Assembly (NCBI RefSeq): GCF_030316855.1 | Contig: NZ_JASZYR010000017.1 | Span: forward strand, 53,773-117,772 | From: Variovorax sp. J22P240 | GTDB taxonomy: Bacteria; Pseudomonadota; Gammaproteobacteria; Burkholderiales; Burkholderiaceae_C | Direction of reading: 5' to 3' | DNA: 64,000 nucleotides | In this document: piece by piece, positions 8,339-16,754 of the stretch | Numbering within the stretch: the first letter of the stretch is position 1 | Layout of the letters: every line of letters starts with the position of its first letter | The notes under the pieces: model-generated | Database searches by the model: none | What the model saw: only the letters and a program-made list of their open reading frames with translations | Told to the model about the DNA's origin: nothing | Translations under genes and position numbers: made by a program

Positions 8339-8737
8339 ATGAACTGCACCACCAGCGTTGAGGCCGAGTTGGACCTCTTCTTCGCTTGGCTTGCCCAGTT
8401 TGAAGCGGACATTCCTCGAACGCGGCATGTCATCACGCGCTGGTACGCCAGCCCGGCACTTCAAGCCTACACAGGCTACTCGTGGTTCAAGCCCTCGACG
8501 CCTGGCGAACCTGCGTTGTGCCTCGCAACCCTCTTGGTATCTGAAGACCTTCGAGGCCAAGGCTACCTCACTCGGTTCGTCGAGCGCTTCCTTGCCGGCA
8601 CGCATGGCTTGGAAGCGCGCGTTCTCTATATCGAAAACATTGCGAGCCCGCGGTTCGAGGGTTGGCTTCTACGAGCGGGCTTCCAGCGGTGCACACACGG
8701 CACGGGAGAGTTCTCCGCGTACTACCTGGTCAGATAG
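8339..8737 (+). CDS. GNAT-like acetyltransferase
   Basis: A 132-residue protein with the layout of a small GNAT N-acetyltransferase. Central strand ALCLATLLVSEDLRGQG is followed by the acetyl-CoA loop LRGQGYLTRF, which fits the R/Q-x-x-G-x-G/A motif, and a C-terminal GFQRC-type strand. The N-terminal part is short, so it may be a minimal or divergent member. The substrate cannot be told. It stands alone between the GntR gene and a convergent membrane-protein gene. Confidence 0.6.
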   Translation: MNCTTSVEAELDLFFAWLAQFEADIPRTRHVITRWYASPALQAYTGYSWFKPSTPGEPALCLATLLVSEDLRGQGYLTRFVERFLAGTHGLEARVLYIENIASPRFEGWLLRAGFQRCTHGTGEFSAYYLVR

Positions 8738-8807
8738 CCTGCATCGCCAGATGCTCGCACCGCATCGGACTTACAAAGGCCTAGCCGTCAGCCTCTTGAA
8801 GCCGTGG

Positions 8808-9203
8808 TTACGCCGCGGTGGGGCTGCCCGGTCTGGAAAAAGCGGCCTTGAAAAAGGTCGGATAGCGCAACGCCAGGCCCGCCCACATCACGAGCCCGAC
8901 GTAGACCCCGAAGAGCACGTGCGTGGCCAAGGGCGACCCGACGCGGTAATGGGTCGCCACCGCGCCGCCCAGGAACCCGGTCAGATAGATTGCGCCGAGC
9001 ACACTCGTGCGCGGCACGGCGTACAGCACGGCGCCCAATAGCAGCAGCACACCAAGTGGCACGACCGCGCTTACCGGCCAGCCGAGCTCTTGGGTGCTTC
9101 GCAACACCGGCTCCATCTTGAGCAGCTTGCCCGTGGCGTCCAAGATAAAGAACAGCGTGGCAAGGCCCGAGAGGCCGACGCCGATGCGTCGCGTCCAGTT
9201 CAT
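8808..9203 (-). CDS. DoxX-like four-helix membrane protein
   Basis: A 131-residue protein with four hydrophobic helices (about 8-25, 43-62, 68-85, 95-115) and the DoxX-like features GLATLFFILDATGKLL in helix 1 and YLTGFLGGAVATHYRVG between helices 3 and 4. DoxX-like proteins of this kind often pair with small stress or redox genes and TetR regulators; the biochemical role is unknown. Its ATG overlaps the stop of the DUF4287-type gene by 4 bp (ATGA), so the two are translationally coupled. Confidence 0.75.
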   Translation of the reverse strand: MNWTRRIGVGLSGLATLFFILDATGKLLKMEPVLRSTQELGWPVSAVVPLGVLLLLGAVLYAVPRTSVLGAIYLTGFLGGAVATHYRVGSPLATHVLFGVYVGLVMWAGLALRYPTFFKAAFSRPGSPTAA

Positions 9204-9451
9204 GGCCTGCCCCGCTTGGCAGACGCCGCGGGTGCTTCGGACAAGGGAACCCATCCATTGCGCTTGAACGCCTCCCAAACCGCCATGGCATGCCCGTGGC
9301 CAAGCCCCGAGCTGTTCTTGAGCCAGGCGACGAACTCCATCGTCTTGGTGTCCGGGCGCAGGATCCCCGCTTGAACGGCTTGGTCGAAGAAGTCCTTCGG
9401 CTCCTTGCCGGTCCTGGTCCGGATGTTGTTCATGTAGGCTTCGAACGTCAT
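9200..9451 (-). CDS. DUF4287-type small protein
   Basis: An 83-residue soluble protein whose pattern FEAYMNNIRTRTGKEPKDF ... VAWLKNSSGLGHGHAMAVWEAF is that of DUF4287, a small helical domain of unknown function ending in a characteristic GLGHGHA motif. It is the first gene of a two-gene unit with the DoxX-like protein and divergent from a TetR regulator 47 bp away, which probably controls the pair. Confidence 0.8.
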   Translation of the reverse strand: MTFEAYMNNIRTRTGKEPKDFFDQAVQAGILRPDTKTMEFVAWLKNSSGLGHGHAMAVWEAFKRNGWVPLSEAPAASAKRGRP

Positions 9452-9470
9452 GCGCGAGTCCCATCCGTCG

Positions 9471-9500
9471 ATATTGGATGTAGCACACTATAGTCAATAT
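9471..9500. promoter_or_regulatory. inverted repeat between divergent genes, candidate TetR operator
   Basis: ATATTG (9471-9476) and CAATAT (9495-9500) form a perfect inverted repeat with an 18-nt spacer. The right arm overlaps the ATG of the TetR gene. It fills most of the 47-bp gap shared by both promoters. Confidence 0.4.
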
Positions 9501-10146
9501 GAAAGCTCAGGACAAGCGGCCCTACCGCTCAGAAACTCGCTCGGAAGCGGCGGAGCGCACCCGAGCCAGGATCCTGGACGCGGGGAAGTTTCTGTTCTCT
9601 CGCAAGGGGATCGACGCGACCACCATTACCCAGATCGCCGAGCGAGCGCGCGTGTCGGAGCCGACCGTGTATGCGGTGGTGAAATCCAAAGCCGGGCTGT
9701 TGCACGCTCTGATGCATGATGCGATCTTTGGCCCGCGGTTCAAGGAAGCCCACCAGAAGCTCGAAGGGCTGAGCGACCCAGTCCAGCGCATCGCGATGAG
9801 CGCCCATGTGGCGCGAGCGATCTACGAGGGCGAAAGCGCGGAGCTCGGCCTGCTGATGAAATCGGCGGCGTTCTCGCCAGAGCTTCGCAAGACGAACCAG
9901 TCCTTCGAAGCCTTGCGGCGGGAGATGCAGCGCGAGCGGATCGACGCACTGTTCGCGGCGAAGCGCGCGCGGAAAGGCCTGACGAAAGAGGCGGCAGCGA
10001 CTGTGCTGTGGATGCTGACCAGTCGCGAGGTTTATCACAAGCTCGTGCACGAGTCGGGTTGGGCACCCGACGTGTTTCAAGCTTGGCTCGAGCAAGCGCT
10101 GCTGGAGGCTTTGACGGACGGGCTCGGTTCTGATTGCGACGCCTAA
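9499..10146 (+). CDS. TetR-family transcriptional regulator
   Basis: A 215-residue regulator. The N-terminal HTH is clear at about residues 13-60 (RTRARILDAGKFLFSRKG, then TITQIAERARVSEPTVYAVVKSKAGLL); the remainder is the helical ligand-binding domain, which is not diagnostic. It is divergent from the DUF4287/DoxX-like pair with an inverted repeat covering its start codon. The likely role is a local repressor of that pair. Confidence 0.88.
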   Translation: MKAQDKRPYRSETRSEAAERTRARILDAGKFLFSRKGIDATTITQIAERARVSEPTVYAVVKSKAGLLHALMHDAIFGPRFKEAHQKLEGLSDPVQRIAMSAHVARAIYEGESAELGLLMKSAAFSPELRKTNQSFEALRREMQRERIDALFAAKRARKGLTKEAAATVLWMLTSREVYHKLVHESGWAPDVFQAWLEQALLEALTDGLGSDCDA

Positions 10147-10237
10147 CCCTGCATCGCCCCGTCCCTTGCCCTCGGCGGGACTGCGCCATCGCAGTATCGG
10201 ATGGCCGCTCGGCGGCCGGAGCCCAACGTGGACCTTG

Positions 10238-10891
10238 TCAGGCGGTCGGATGGCTTGCAGTGAAAACCGCCAGTTGATCTTCAAAAGCACGTTTGTAGGC
10301 TGGCCGCGCCTCGCCACGGGCGACATAGGCACAGAGATTCGGATGCTCCTCCAGGACATCCGATCCGCTCAACCTACGCAGCACGGTCACCATCAGGAGG
10401 TCGCCGGCGCTGAACGCCGCGTCGAGCCAGTCTGAGTCGCCGAGCCGACGGGAAAGTTCGCCCAGCCGCACACGGACGCGATCCTCGAGGATCAATAGAC
10501 GCTCCGCGTACCAGATCTTGTCGCGCTCGACCAGCGTTGCGGTTTCGCGATCAAGGATGGGCGGCTCGACAGTATTCAGGGCAGCAAACATCCACGTGAT
10601 CGCGCGCGCCCTTGCGTTCGCATCGTCCGGCAGCAAGCCAGGGTGGCTCTCGGCGACATGGAACACAATCGCCCCTGACTCGAACAGGGCAAGATCGCCT
10701 TCTTCATAGGTCGGGATCTGCCCGAACGGATGAAGCGTGCGATGTGCGGGTTCCTTCATCTCAACGAACGAAACGAGCTGAACCTCGTAAGGCTGGCCCA
10801 CCTCTTCGAGCGCCCAGCGAACGCGCATGTCCCGTGCCAACCCCCTGCCGCGATCGGGCGACCGTGCAAAGGCGGTGATGGTGGGCTTCAT
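10238..10891 (-). CDS. glutathione S-transferase family protein
   Basis: A 217-residue cytosolic GST. The thioredoxin-fold N-domain shows HPFGQIPTYEEGDLALFES, i.e. the cis-proline (QIP) and the glutathione gamma-Glu-binding ES pair; the all-helical C-domain follows from about residue 90, with GDLLMVTVLRRL corresponding to the conserved N-capping/aspartate region. The usual N-terminal catalytic Ser/Cys is not obvious: the first strand TITAFARSPDRGRG offers a serine at a plausible place. No neighbour suggests a substrate. Confidence 0.85.
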   Translation of the reverse strand: MKPTITAFARSPDRGRGLARDMRVRWALEEVGQPYEVQLVSFVEMKEPAHRTLHPFGQIPTYEEGDLALFESGAIVFHVAESHPGLLPDDANARARAITWMFAALNTVEPPILDRETATLVERDKIWYAERLLILEDRVRVRLGELSRRLGDSDWLDAAFSAGDLLMVTVLRRLSGSDVLEEHPNLCAYVARGEARPAYKRAFEDQLAVFTASHPTA

Positions 10892-11046
10892 TTGAAGTCT
10901 CCGGCTGATCGCAGGAGGCCATTGTCCGCCTCTGGCCGGGACCGCCTGTTCTCAAGGCCGCATCGAAGACCCGTCGGGCAGAATGCGGCCCAGGAGCAGA
11001 CACTTGATCGCCGCCCCCAAGGCGCACGCTACCTCCACGAGTTGCA

Positions 11047-11373
11047 ATGAAACTGATGTCCTCAAAGTCCGCACGTCCTCGGACCATGCCAGCAGCTGCG
11101 ACGGGCGCGCACGCCATCGGTACCGCTGCACTGGGCTCTCTCGCGATTGGCGCCGTCGCCGTCGGTGCTTTGGCGATTGGTGCCTTGTCTATCGGCCGGC
11201 TCTTTGTTGGCCGAGTTCGAATCCGACGGTTGGAGATTGACGAGCTTGTTGTTCGCCGCGTCCGTGTTACAGAGCAGCTCATGACGCCGTCAGACCCTGG
11301 TGGCGTCATCGATGAGACGAAGTCGGCTGCCGTGACGCCGTTCATCGAGGGGGCCGCGGCGTCGAAGCAGTAG
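11047..11373 (+). CDS. small protein with ten period-5 hydrophobic/glycine repeats
   Basis: A 108-residue protein. From about residue 23 to 72 it has strict five-residue periodicity, x-[IVL]-[G/R/D]-x-[LVA], with units such as AIGAV, AVGAL, AIGAL, SIGRL, FVGRV, RIRRL, EIDEL. This spacing suits a pentapeptide-type right-handed beta-helix, changing from glycine/alanine-rich to charged faces along its length. The N-terminus lacks a clear signal peptide, and the tail is polar. I do not recognise a characterised function. The Shine-Dalgarno signal is weak. Confidence 0.5.
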   Translation: MKLMSSKSARPRTMPAAATGAHAIGTAALGSLAIGAVAVGALAIGALSIGRLFVGRVRIRRLEIDELVVRRVRVTEQLMTPSDPGGVIDETKSAAVTPFIEGAAASKQ

Positions 11374-11440
11374 GCAGATACGCGAGCGCAGCGCGGTGGC
11401 TGCGGTGACCCGCGCCACTTCGGCGTGGCTTCCACCGTCG

Positions 11441-12082
11441 CTATCTCCCCAGGGCCGCGAGCTTCCTCCTGGCGCTCTGGAGGAGACCTCCGCGCTCGAT
11501 GGGCGCCTTGGCCTTGGTATCGCCCTCGGCGACGACTTCAATTGCAAAGGGAGCCGCCAGCTTCAAGGTGAGGTCGTCACGCGCCGTGAGGGCCGCGTAC
11601 CGAGTGCTGGAAATCACGTGCACATCGAGGTGCCGGCCGATAGATGTCGACAGCTTCCGGCACGCCGCGGCCATCTCCGATTCTTCCGGCACCAGCTGCC
11701 CGTGAACCACAAGAAGTTCCACTGTGGCGTCCTTGTCTTCCCCAAGCACGAATGCACGCAGCACTGAATCCTTGAACTTTGAACGCAGCATCGCGCGGAT
11801 GGGCTCCGCGGCGGCGAACGACTTGAGCGCGATCGTCCTGAGCTCGTTGTAGAAGACGAACGAGGTGTTCGCGCCGACTGCTTCTTGCTCGTCGGCCTTC
11901 GACTTGTGACGGCACAAGATACCGCTTTGAAGGAGATGCTCCTGGGTCTGTTCGATCAGTTCAGGATTGAGTTTGGTCCGCTTCTCGAGTTCAGCCACCG
12001 AGAACCTGTTCATCGGCTCGGCAAACACGACCTTCAACAGCTTTTGGACTTCTGGCGCTAGGAGGAAATCTGCGGCACTCAT
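11441..12082 (-). CDS. winged-helix protein with degenerate nucleotidyltransferase-like domain
   Basis: A 213-residue protein. Residues about 5-60 (VQKLLKVVFAEPMNRFSVAELEKRT...IEQTQEHLLQSGIL) look like a winged HTH of the ArsR/MarR type. The next part (about 95-170) resembles a nucleotidyltransferase fold in its strand pattern, VLRAFVLGEDKDATVELLVV followed by LDVHVISS, but the catalytic GS and DxD are absent (LGED and ATVEL instead). It could be an inactive NTase used as a sensor, as in some transcriptional regulators. The family is not recognised with certainty. Confidence 0.5.
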   Translation of the reverse strand: MSAADFLLAPEVQKLLKVVFAEPMNRFSVAELEKRTKLNPELIEQTQEHLLQSGILCRHKSKADEQEAVGANTSFVFYNELRTIALKSFAAAEPIRAMLRSKFKDSVLRAFVLGEDKDATVELLVVHGQLVPEESEMAAACRKLSTSIGRHLDVHVISSTRYAALTARDDLTLKLAAPFAIEVVAEGDTKAKAPIERGGLLQSARRKLAALGR

Positions 12083-12220
12083 TCAGGCTTATGGCAACGG
12101 GTATTGGGCATTATGGCGACTCTCCGCCTCCCGCAGGCCTCGGCCTGAAACGGCGGTGACGGGACGTTGCCTATTGAGAAATCTTCCATGAGCAAAAGAC
12201 ACGCACTCTCGACTGCCCGT

Positions 12221-13159
12221 CTATGAAGCGGGCCGCAACAGCGCCACAAACTCCGCTGCCGCGGGGGACAGGCTGTGCGCGCGTCGAGTGATCAGGTAGA
12301 TGGGGGGCACGCGTATCGGCAACTTCATCGGCAGGACGCTCAGCACGCCCAGCCTGGCATAGTGGGCCGCCTGCGACGCCGGCATCACGGCGGCCATGTC
12401 TGAATGTTCCAGGAGTGCGGTCATCGCGATCGGCGAGGCCGTCTCCGTGACCCGCAAACGTTGCTGGATGCCGGCCTCGTGCAGCGCCGCCTCGAAGCGT
12501 CCACGCTGCGGCGAACCCGGCGGCTGCAGCAGCCACGGCCATTCGACCAGCTCTCGCAGCGTCACCGACTTGCGTTTGAGCAGCGGATGCGCTTGGCGCA
12601 CCACCACCACCTGGGGCTCGCCAAGCAGCAACACGCAGTCGAAGGCCTCGGCACTGTGGTCCTCGGTGAGTCGCCCGAGCATCAGGTCGACCTCACCGCG
12701 CGCCAGTTGACGCAGCATCACGTCGCTGGTATCGACCACCACGCTCACAGCCACGCGCTCGTGCTTCTGCTGGTAGGCCACGAGCGCCGGCGCCAGCAAC
12801 TCCGGCACCGCACCGGGCACGCTTCCAACGCGCAGCGCACCACTGAGTCCGGAGCGCAGCGCCTCGATCTCTTCGCACACTGCGCCGAAGTCGGTCAGCA
12901 CCCAGCGCGCATGGCGAACCAGCGCCTCACCGTATGGCGTTGGCGTCATCCCGCGCGCCACGCGGGTAAAGAGAGGCACGGCGAAAGTCTCCTCGAGCTG
13001 TTGCAGCAGCTTGGTCGCCGCGGGCTGGCTGATGCTCATCGCCGCTGATGCCCGACCCAGGTGCCGGTGCTGGTCGAGCAGCGCAAGCAGCACCCATTGA
13101 CGCGTGCGCAGGCGCAGCAACAGGCGCCAGGGCGGAAGATCGATGGATGGTTGGCTCAT
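12221..13159 (-). CDS. LysR-family transcriptional regulator
   Basis: A 312-residue LysR regulator. The HTH spans about residues 18-60 (QWVLLALLDQHRHLGRASAAMSISQPAATKLLQQLEE), followed by a complete effector domain. The SQPAATKLLQ and ARGMTPTPYGEAL blocks place it near the GbpR/CbbR-like subgroup. It is divergent from a Bug protein and a PdxA-family gene, the likely targets. A palindrome overlapping its own start codon suggests autoregulation. Confidence 0.88.
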   Translation of the reverse strand: MSQPSIDLPPWRLLLRLRTRQWVLLALLDQHRHLGRASAAMSISQPAATKLLQQLEETFAVPLFTRVARGMTPTPYGEALVRHARWVLTDFGAVCEEIEALRSGLSGALRVGSVPGAVPELLAPALVAYQQKHERVAVSVVVDTSDVMLRQLARGEVDLMLGRLTEDHSAEAFDCVLLLGEPQVVVVRQAHPLLKRKSVTLRELVEWPWLLQPPGSPQRGRFEAALHEAGIQQRLRVTETASPIAMTALLEHSDMAAVMPASQAAHYARLGVLSVLPMKLPIRVPPIYLITRRAHSLSPAAAEFVALLRPAS

Positions 13160-13174
13160 ATACAGATGTATATG
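13157..13174. promoter_or_regulatory. perfect palindrome over the LysR start codon
   Basis: CATATACAGATGTATATG: arms CATATAC/GTATATG (7 bp, perfect) around AGAT. The left arm contains the start codon of the minus-strand LysR gene. It includes ATAC-N4-GTAT and a T-N11-A frame compatible with LysR binding. Confidence 0.55.
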
Positions 13175-13262
13175 AATTCTTCAGGAATATCGATTGGATT
13201 GGAATGGCAAACATCCCTAAGCTGTACCCGTCAGCCTCGAAGAAAAAACGGAGACACGCCCC

Positions 13263-14249
13263 ATGCCATTCCAATCCTTGCGGTGCCGCGCAGTCAGCGC
13301 CCTCGCCGCCTTGCTGTTGATCGCGGCGCCGCCCACGGCCTCCGCGCAGACTGCGTATCCGGACAAGCCCCTTCGCATCATGGTCGGCGCCTCCCCCGGC
13401 GGCGGCACCGACATCCTCGCGCGCCTGCTCGCGGACAAGTTCGGCGCCGCGCTCAAGCAACCCGTCGTTGTCGAGAACCGGCCCGGTGCGTCGAACACCA
13501 TCGCGGCCGAACTCACCGCACGCGCCGCAAGCGATGGCAGCACGCTGCTCCTGGCCACCAACACGGGTCAAGCGGTCGCGCCTCACCTGCTCAAGCTCAA
13601 GTACGACCCACTCAAGGACCTGCAACCCGTAGGCCTGGTGGCCGTGATGCCGAACGTTCTTGTCGTGCCTGCGACCTCGCCCTACCAGAACGTCAGCGAA
13701 CTCATCGCCGCGATGCGTGCCAGACCGGGCTCCTTCAAGTACGCGTCCTCGGGCATCGGCAGCACGCAGCACGTGGGCGGCGAAGCCTTCGCACTGGCCA
13801 CCGGCACCAAGGCCATCCATGTGCCGTACCGCGGCAGTTCGCAGGCGCACATCGACATCATCGGTGGGCAGGTGGAGATGATGTTCGACAGCACCTCCTC
13901 GGCCATGCAGCAGATCAAGGCCGGCAAGTTGCGCCCGCTCGCCGTCGCGGCGGCCAAGCGCACACCGGAACTGCCCGAGGTCCCGACGCTCGCTGAGGCC
14001 GGCGTCACCGGCGCCGACGTCAACACCTGGTACGGCCTTTTCGTCACCGCCGGCACGCCGCGCGCAGCCGTGGAGCGACTCAACGCCGAACTTGCGCAAA
14101 GCCTGCGGTCGGCCGACGTACAGGACCGCATCAAGGCGCTCGGCGGAGAGATCTCGGCCACGAGCATCGAGGCCTTTGCAGAGATGAACCGCCATGAGTT
14201 CGATCGCTACGGCAAGCTGGTCAAGGACACCGGCATGCGTGCCGAGTGA
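13263..14249 (+). CDS. Bug/TctC-family periplasmic binding protein
   Basis: A 328-residue Bug protein: Sec signal peptide ending near PTASAQ, then IMVGASPGGGTDILARLL, GASNTIAAEL, PYRGSSQAHIDIIGGQVEM and the C-terminal GTPRAAVERLN helix. It should capture an organic acid in the periplasm. It is followed 26 bp later by the PdxA-family gene, and the two probably form one LysR-controlled unit. Again no TctA/TctB is present. Confidence 0.9.
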   Translation: MPFQSLRCRAVSALAALLLIAAPPTASAQTAYPDKPLRIMVGASPGGGTDILARLLADKFGAALKQPVVVENRPGASNTIAAELTARAASDGSTLLLATNTGQAVAPHLLKLKYDPLKDLQPVGLVAVMPNVLVVPATSPYQNVSELIAAMRARPGSFKYASSGIGSTQHVGGEAFALATGTKAIHVPYRGSSQAHIDIIGGQVEMMFDSTSSAMQQIKAGKLRPLAVAAAKRTPELPEVPTLAEAGVTGADVNTWYGLFVTAGTPRAAVERLNAELAQSLRSADVQDRIKALGGEISATSIEAFAEMNRHEFDRYGKLVKDTGMRAE

Positions 14250-14275
14250 CTCGGAAAGACAAGGAAAGGAATTCG

Positions 14276-15295
14276 ATGAAACCCAGAATCGCAGTGCTGC
14301 CCGGCGACCCGAGCGGCATCGGTCCGGAGATGATGGTGAAGCTGCTCGCGCGCGCGCCCAATCTCGAGGCGGCCGATCTGTTGCTCGTCGCCGACCCGCT
14401 GGTGCTCGAAAGCGGCCAGCGCATCGCTGGCGGCGCCACGCTCGCCCCCCTCCGCCTCCAGAGTCTGGACGGGCTGCGATTCGAGCCCGGCCGGCCGAGC
14501 CTGCTGGTTCAGGACACGATGGGCGGTGTTCCCCCGGTGCTCGGCGAATCGAACGTGCATTCCGGCATCGCCTCCTTCGAGGCGATGCAGCTGGCCACCG
14601 AGGCCGTTCGCCGAGGCCTGGTTGACGGCATCGTCTTCGCGCCGCTCAACAAGCATTCACTGCGCCTCGGCGGACTGCAGCATGAAGACGAGCTGCGCTA
14701 CATGCAGGAGCGGTTCCGCGTGCCAGGCTTCGTCTGCGAGTTCAACATCACCGGCAAGCTCTGGACCTCGCGCGTCACCTCGCATGTGCCGCTGAAGGAC
14801 GTCGCAGCCCTCATCACTGGCGACGCCGTGAAGGACGCGGTGCACATCATTCGCGACGCCCTCATCAGTGCCGGCGTCCAGGCGCCACGCATCGCGGTCT
14901 CGGGCCTCAATCCGCACGCGGGCGACGGCGGCTCCATCGGCAGCGAAGAGATTGAGATCATCGCGCCGGCCGTGCGCGCGCTGCAGGCGCAAGGGATCGA
15001 CGCCCGTGGTCCCTATTCGCCCGATACCGTCTTCATCGGCGCGCGCCGCGGGGACTTCGACGCCGTCGTCTCGATGTACCACGATCAGGGCCAGATCGCG
15101 ATGAAGCTCATGGGCTTCGAGCAGGGCGTGACGCTGCACGGCGGCCTGCCGGTGCCGGTGGCGACCTCGGCGAGCGGCAGCGCCTTCGACATCGCTGGCC
15201 GGGGCGTGGCGACCATCGAGGGCTTGCAACACGCCTTCGACCTGTGCGTGCGGATGGCCCGCGAGCGGAAGGCGCGATCAGCTCGGGCGAACTGA
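14276..15295 (+). CDS. PdxA-family NAD-dependent dehydrogenase, atypical
   Basis: About 339 residues. The start at 14276 has a strong AAGGAAAGGA site; an upstream ATG does not. PdxA family motifs are present: LPGDPSGIGPE at the N-terminus and the three metal-ligand histidine blocks TSHVPL, LNPHAGDGG and MYHDQGQIAMK. The canonical C-terminal DHGTAxDIAG block is altered to ASGSAFDIAG. The family includes 4-hydroxythreonine-4-phosphate dehydrogenase (PdxA), PdxA2 of D-threonate catabolism, and the terephthalate cis-diol dehydrogenase TphB. With a Bug protein upstream and a benzoate operon nearby, a catabolic role is more likely than pyridoxal synthesis, but the substrate is unknown. Confidence 0.75.
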   Translation: MKPRIAVLPGDPSGIGPEMMVKLLARAPNLEAADLLLVADPLVLESGQRIAGGATLAPLRLQSLDGLRFEPGRPSLLVQDTMGGVPPVLGESNVHSGIASFEAMQLATEAVRRGLVDGIVFAPLNKHSLRLGGLQHEDELRYMQERFRVPGFVCEFNITGKLWTSRVTSHVPLKDVAALITGDAVKDAVHIIRDALISAGVQAPRIAVSGLNPHAGDGGSIGSEEIEIIAPAVRALQAQGIDARGPYSPDTVFIGARRGDFDAVVSMYHDQGQIAMKLMGFEQGVTLHGGLPVPVATSASGSAFDIAGRGVATIEGLQHAFDLCVRMARERKARSARAN

Positions 15296-15383
15296 CGCAG
15301 CGCGGACTGCGATGTCGGGTGCACAGGCTCTTGCCGACACCGGAACGGCCAACGGGGTTCGCGCACTCACGAGGCGACGGTCC

Positions 15384-16745
15384 TCATTCGCCGTCGCGGG
15401 CTTGTTCCGAACGGTGCTTGACCGGAGGTGTCGCATCGTCGATCAGCGCGCCCGAGGCCACAACGAGGCGATGCAGGGAGGCGGCCATCGCGCGCAGTCG
15501 CTCGGCTGGGGCGAAGGAAGCGGACTGCGGTGAAAAGTCGCGCCGCTCGAGGCACCACGACACGCCAAAGCCCATCGCCAATCCCCAGAACGCGGCTCCG
15601 ATGTTGAAGATGGCGAGATCCGCTGCGGTGACCAAAAAGGCCACCAGCGCGCCAAGCGTGAACCGCTCCTTGAACGCCGTCATGAAGGCGGACTGCAAGA
15701 CACGCAGCATCGCCAAGCCGGCCAGCACCATGACGAAGGCCTTGGGCAGATGGAGCATCAGCCGCGTGAATGCGGGCGACATCAGGCCGAAGACCATCGC
15801 CAGAATGCCGGTAAAGATGCCAGCACTGTATTGGCGGGAACGCTCTCCCGAACCACTGATGATTGCGTTCGTGGGACCGGTGAGGCAGGTGCTGACGGCA
15901 CCGACCGCCGCGCTCATCATGGCTCCAATGCCGCAGGCCAGCGTCACGGCGTTCACCGGTGGCTCATGCCCAGCTGCCTTCGACACGGCGATGCCCTGGC
16001 CGTTCTGGACGACCAGCACCGTGATGGTGAGCGGCACCACGAGTTCCACCATTGCAGACCACGACCACACGGGCATTCGCACCACCGGACGAACCAGTTC
16101 AATGGATCCCAGCGCGGCAACGTCCATGCGCGTGAGAAACGCTGTCATGGCCGCGCCCACCAGCAGGGCCCCGATCAACGGCGGCAGTCGGCGCCCGAGC
16201 GCGGGGACCGCCGTCAGCGCCAGCCATGCGATGACCATCGGACCCGCGATCGCCACGTCATCGTGCAACGATCGCACGAGGTCCAATCCAAACCTCAGGA
16301 ACACCGCAGCCACCATGCCCATCACGATCGGCATCGGAATCGCCGCCATCGCACGGCGGACCCAACCCGTGCAGCCCAGCACCAAGATGAGCGCGCCAGT
16401 GGCGTAGTACGCCCCGATCACCTCGGCGAAGCTGAGATGCATCAGCGCAGGCCCGACCAGCACGGTACCGGGAATGGTCCAGAAGAAGGCCAGCGGCTGG
16501 CGGTACAGCCAGCACATCCCTACGCTGATGAGGCCATTGACGAAGAAGACGCCGAAGAGCCACGAAGCCAGTTCGGCCTCACTCAAGCCACCGCCGGTAC
16601 CGACCGACAGAACGATCGCGACCGGGGCGGTGGCCGCGAAGACAAAACCGATGAACCCGTTGGCTGCGTAGGTGGGGCCGAAATCGGCCACCACCCGGCG
16701 CCAGCCCAGCAGCGGCCGCGGCGGCGGCTCGAGGTGGTGCAACAT
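15384..16745 (-). CDS. benE: benzoate/H+ symporter, BenE family
   Basis: A 453-residue polytopic inner-membrane protein with about 12 hydrophobic segments. BenE family hallmarks are the early GFIGFVFAATAPVAIVLSVG stretch, GTVLVGPAL, and GHEPPVNAVTLACG followed by GAVSTCLTGPTNAII. It imports benzoate with protons. The last gene of the cat-ben operon, 9 bp after benK, so two different benzoate transporters are made together. The cytoplasmic tail ends in a polar, charged stretch of no recognised function. Confidence 0.9.
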   Translation of the reverse strand: MLHHLEPPPRPLLGWRRVVADFGPTYAANGFIGFVFAATAPVAIVLSVGTGGGLSEAELASWLFGVFFVNGLISVGMCWLYRQPLAFFWTIPGTVLVGPALMHLSFAEVIGAYYATGALILVLGCTGWVRRAMAAIPMPIVMGMVAAVFLRFGLDLVRSLHDDVAIAGPMVIAWLALTAVPALGRRLPPLIGALLVGAAMTAFLTRMDVAALGSIELVRPVVRMPVWSWSAMVELVVPLTITVLVVQNGQGIAVSKAAGHEPPVNAVTLACGIGAMMSAAVGAVSTCLTGPTNAIISGSGERSRQYSAGIFTGILAMVFGLMSPAFTRLMLHLPKAFVMVLAGLAMLRVLQSAFMTAFKERFTLGALVAFLVTAADLAIFNIGAAFWGLAMGFGVSWCLERRDFSPQSASFAPAERLRAMAASLHRLVVASGALIDDATPPVKHRSEQARDGE

Positions 16746-16754
16746 GGCCGGCTG

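Noticed and set aside
10203..10217. GGCCGC-TCG-GCGGCC hairpin between the TetR and GST genes as a terminator
   Set aside because: No T-run follows on either strand and such GC hairpins are frequent in this DNA by chance.
11210..11245. GTTCGAATCC, a tRNA T-loop-like sequence
   Set aside because: It falls in the coding repeat of the period-5 protein and no acceptor or anticodon stem can be drawn around it.
12083..12220. GGCAACG ... CGTTGCC inverted repeat as a mobile-element end
   Set aside because: The 7-bp arms are about 60 bp apart with no target duplication or transposase; probably chance.
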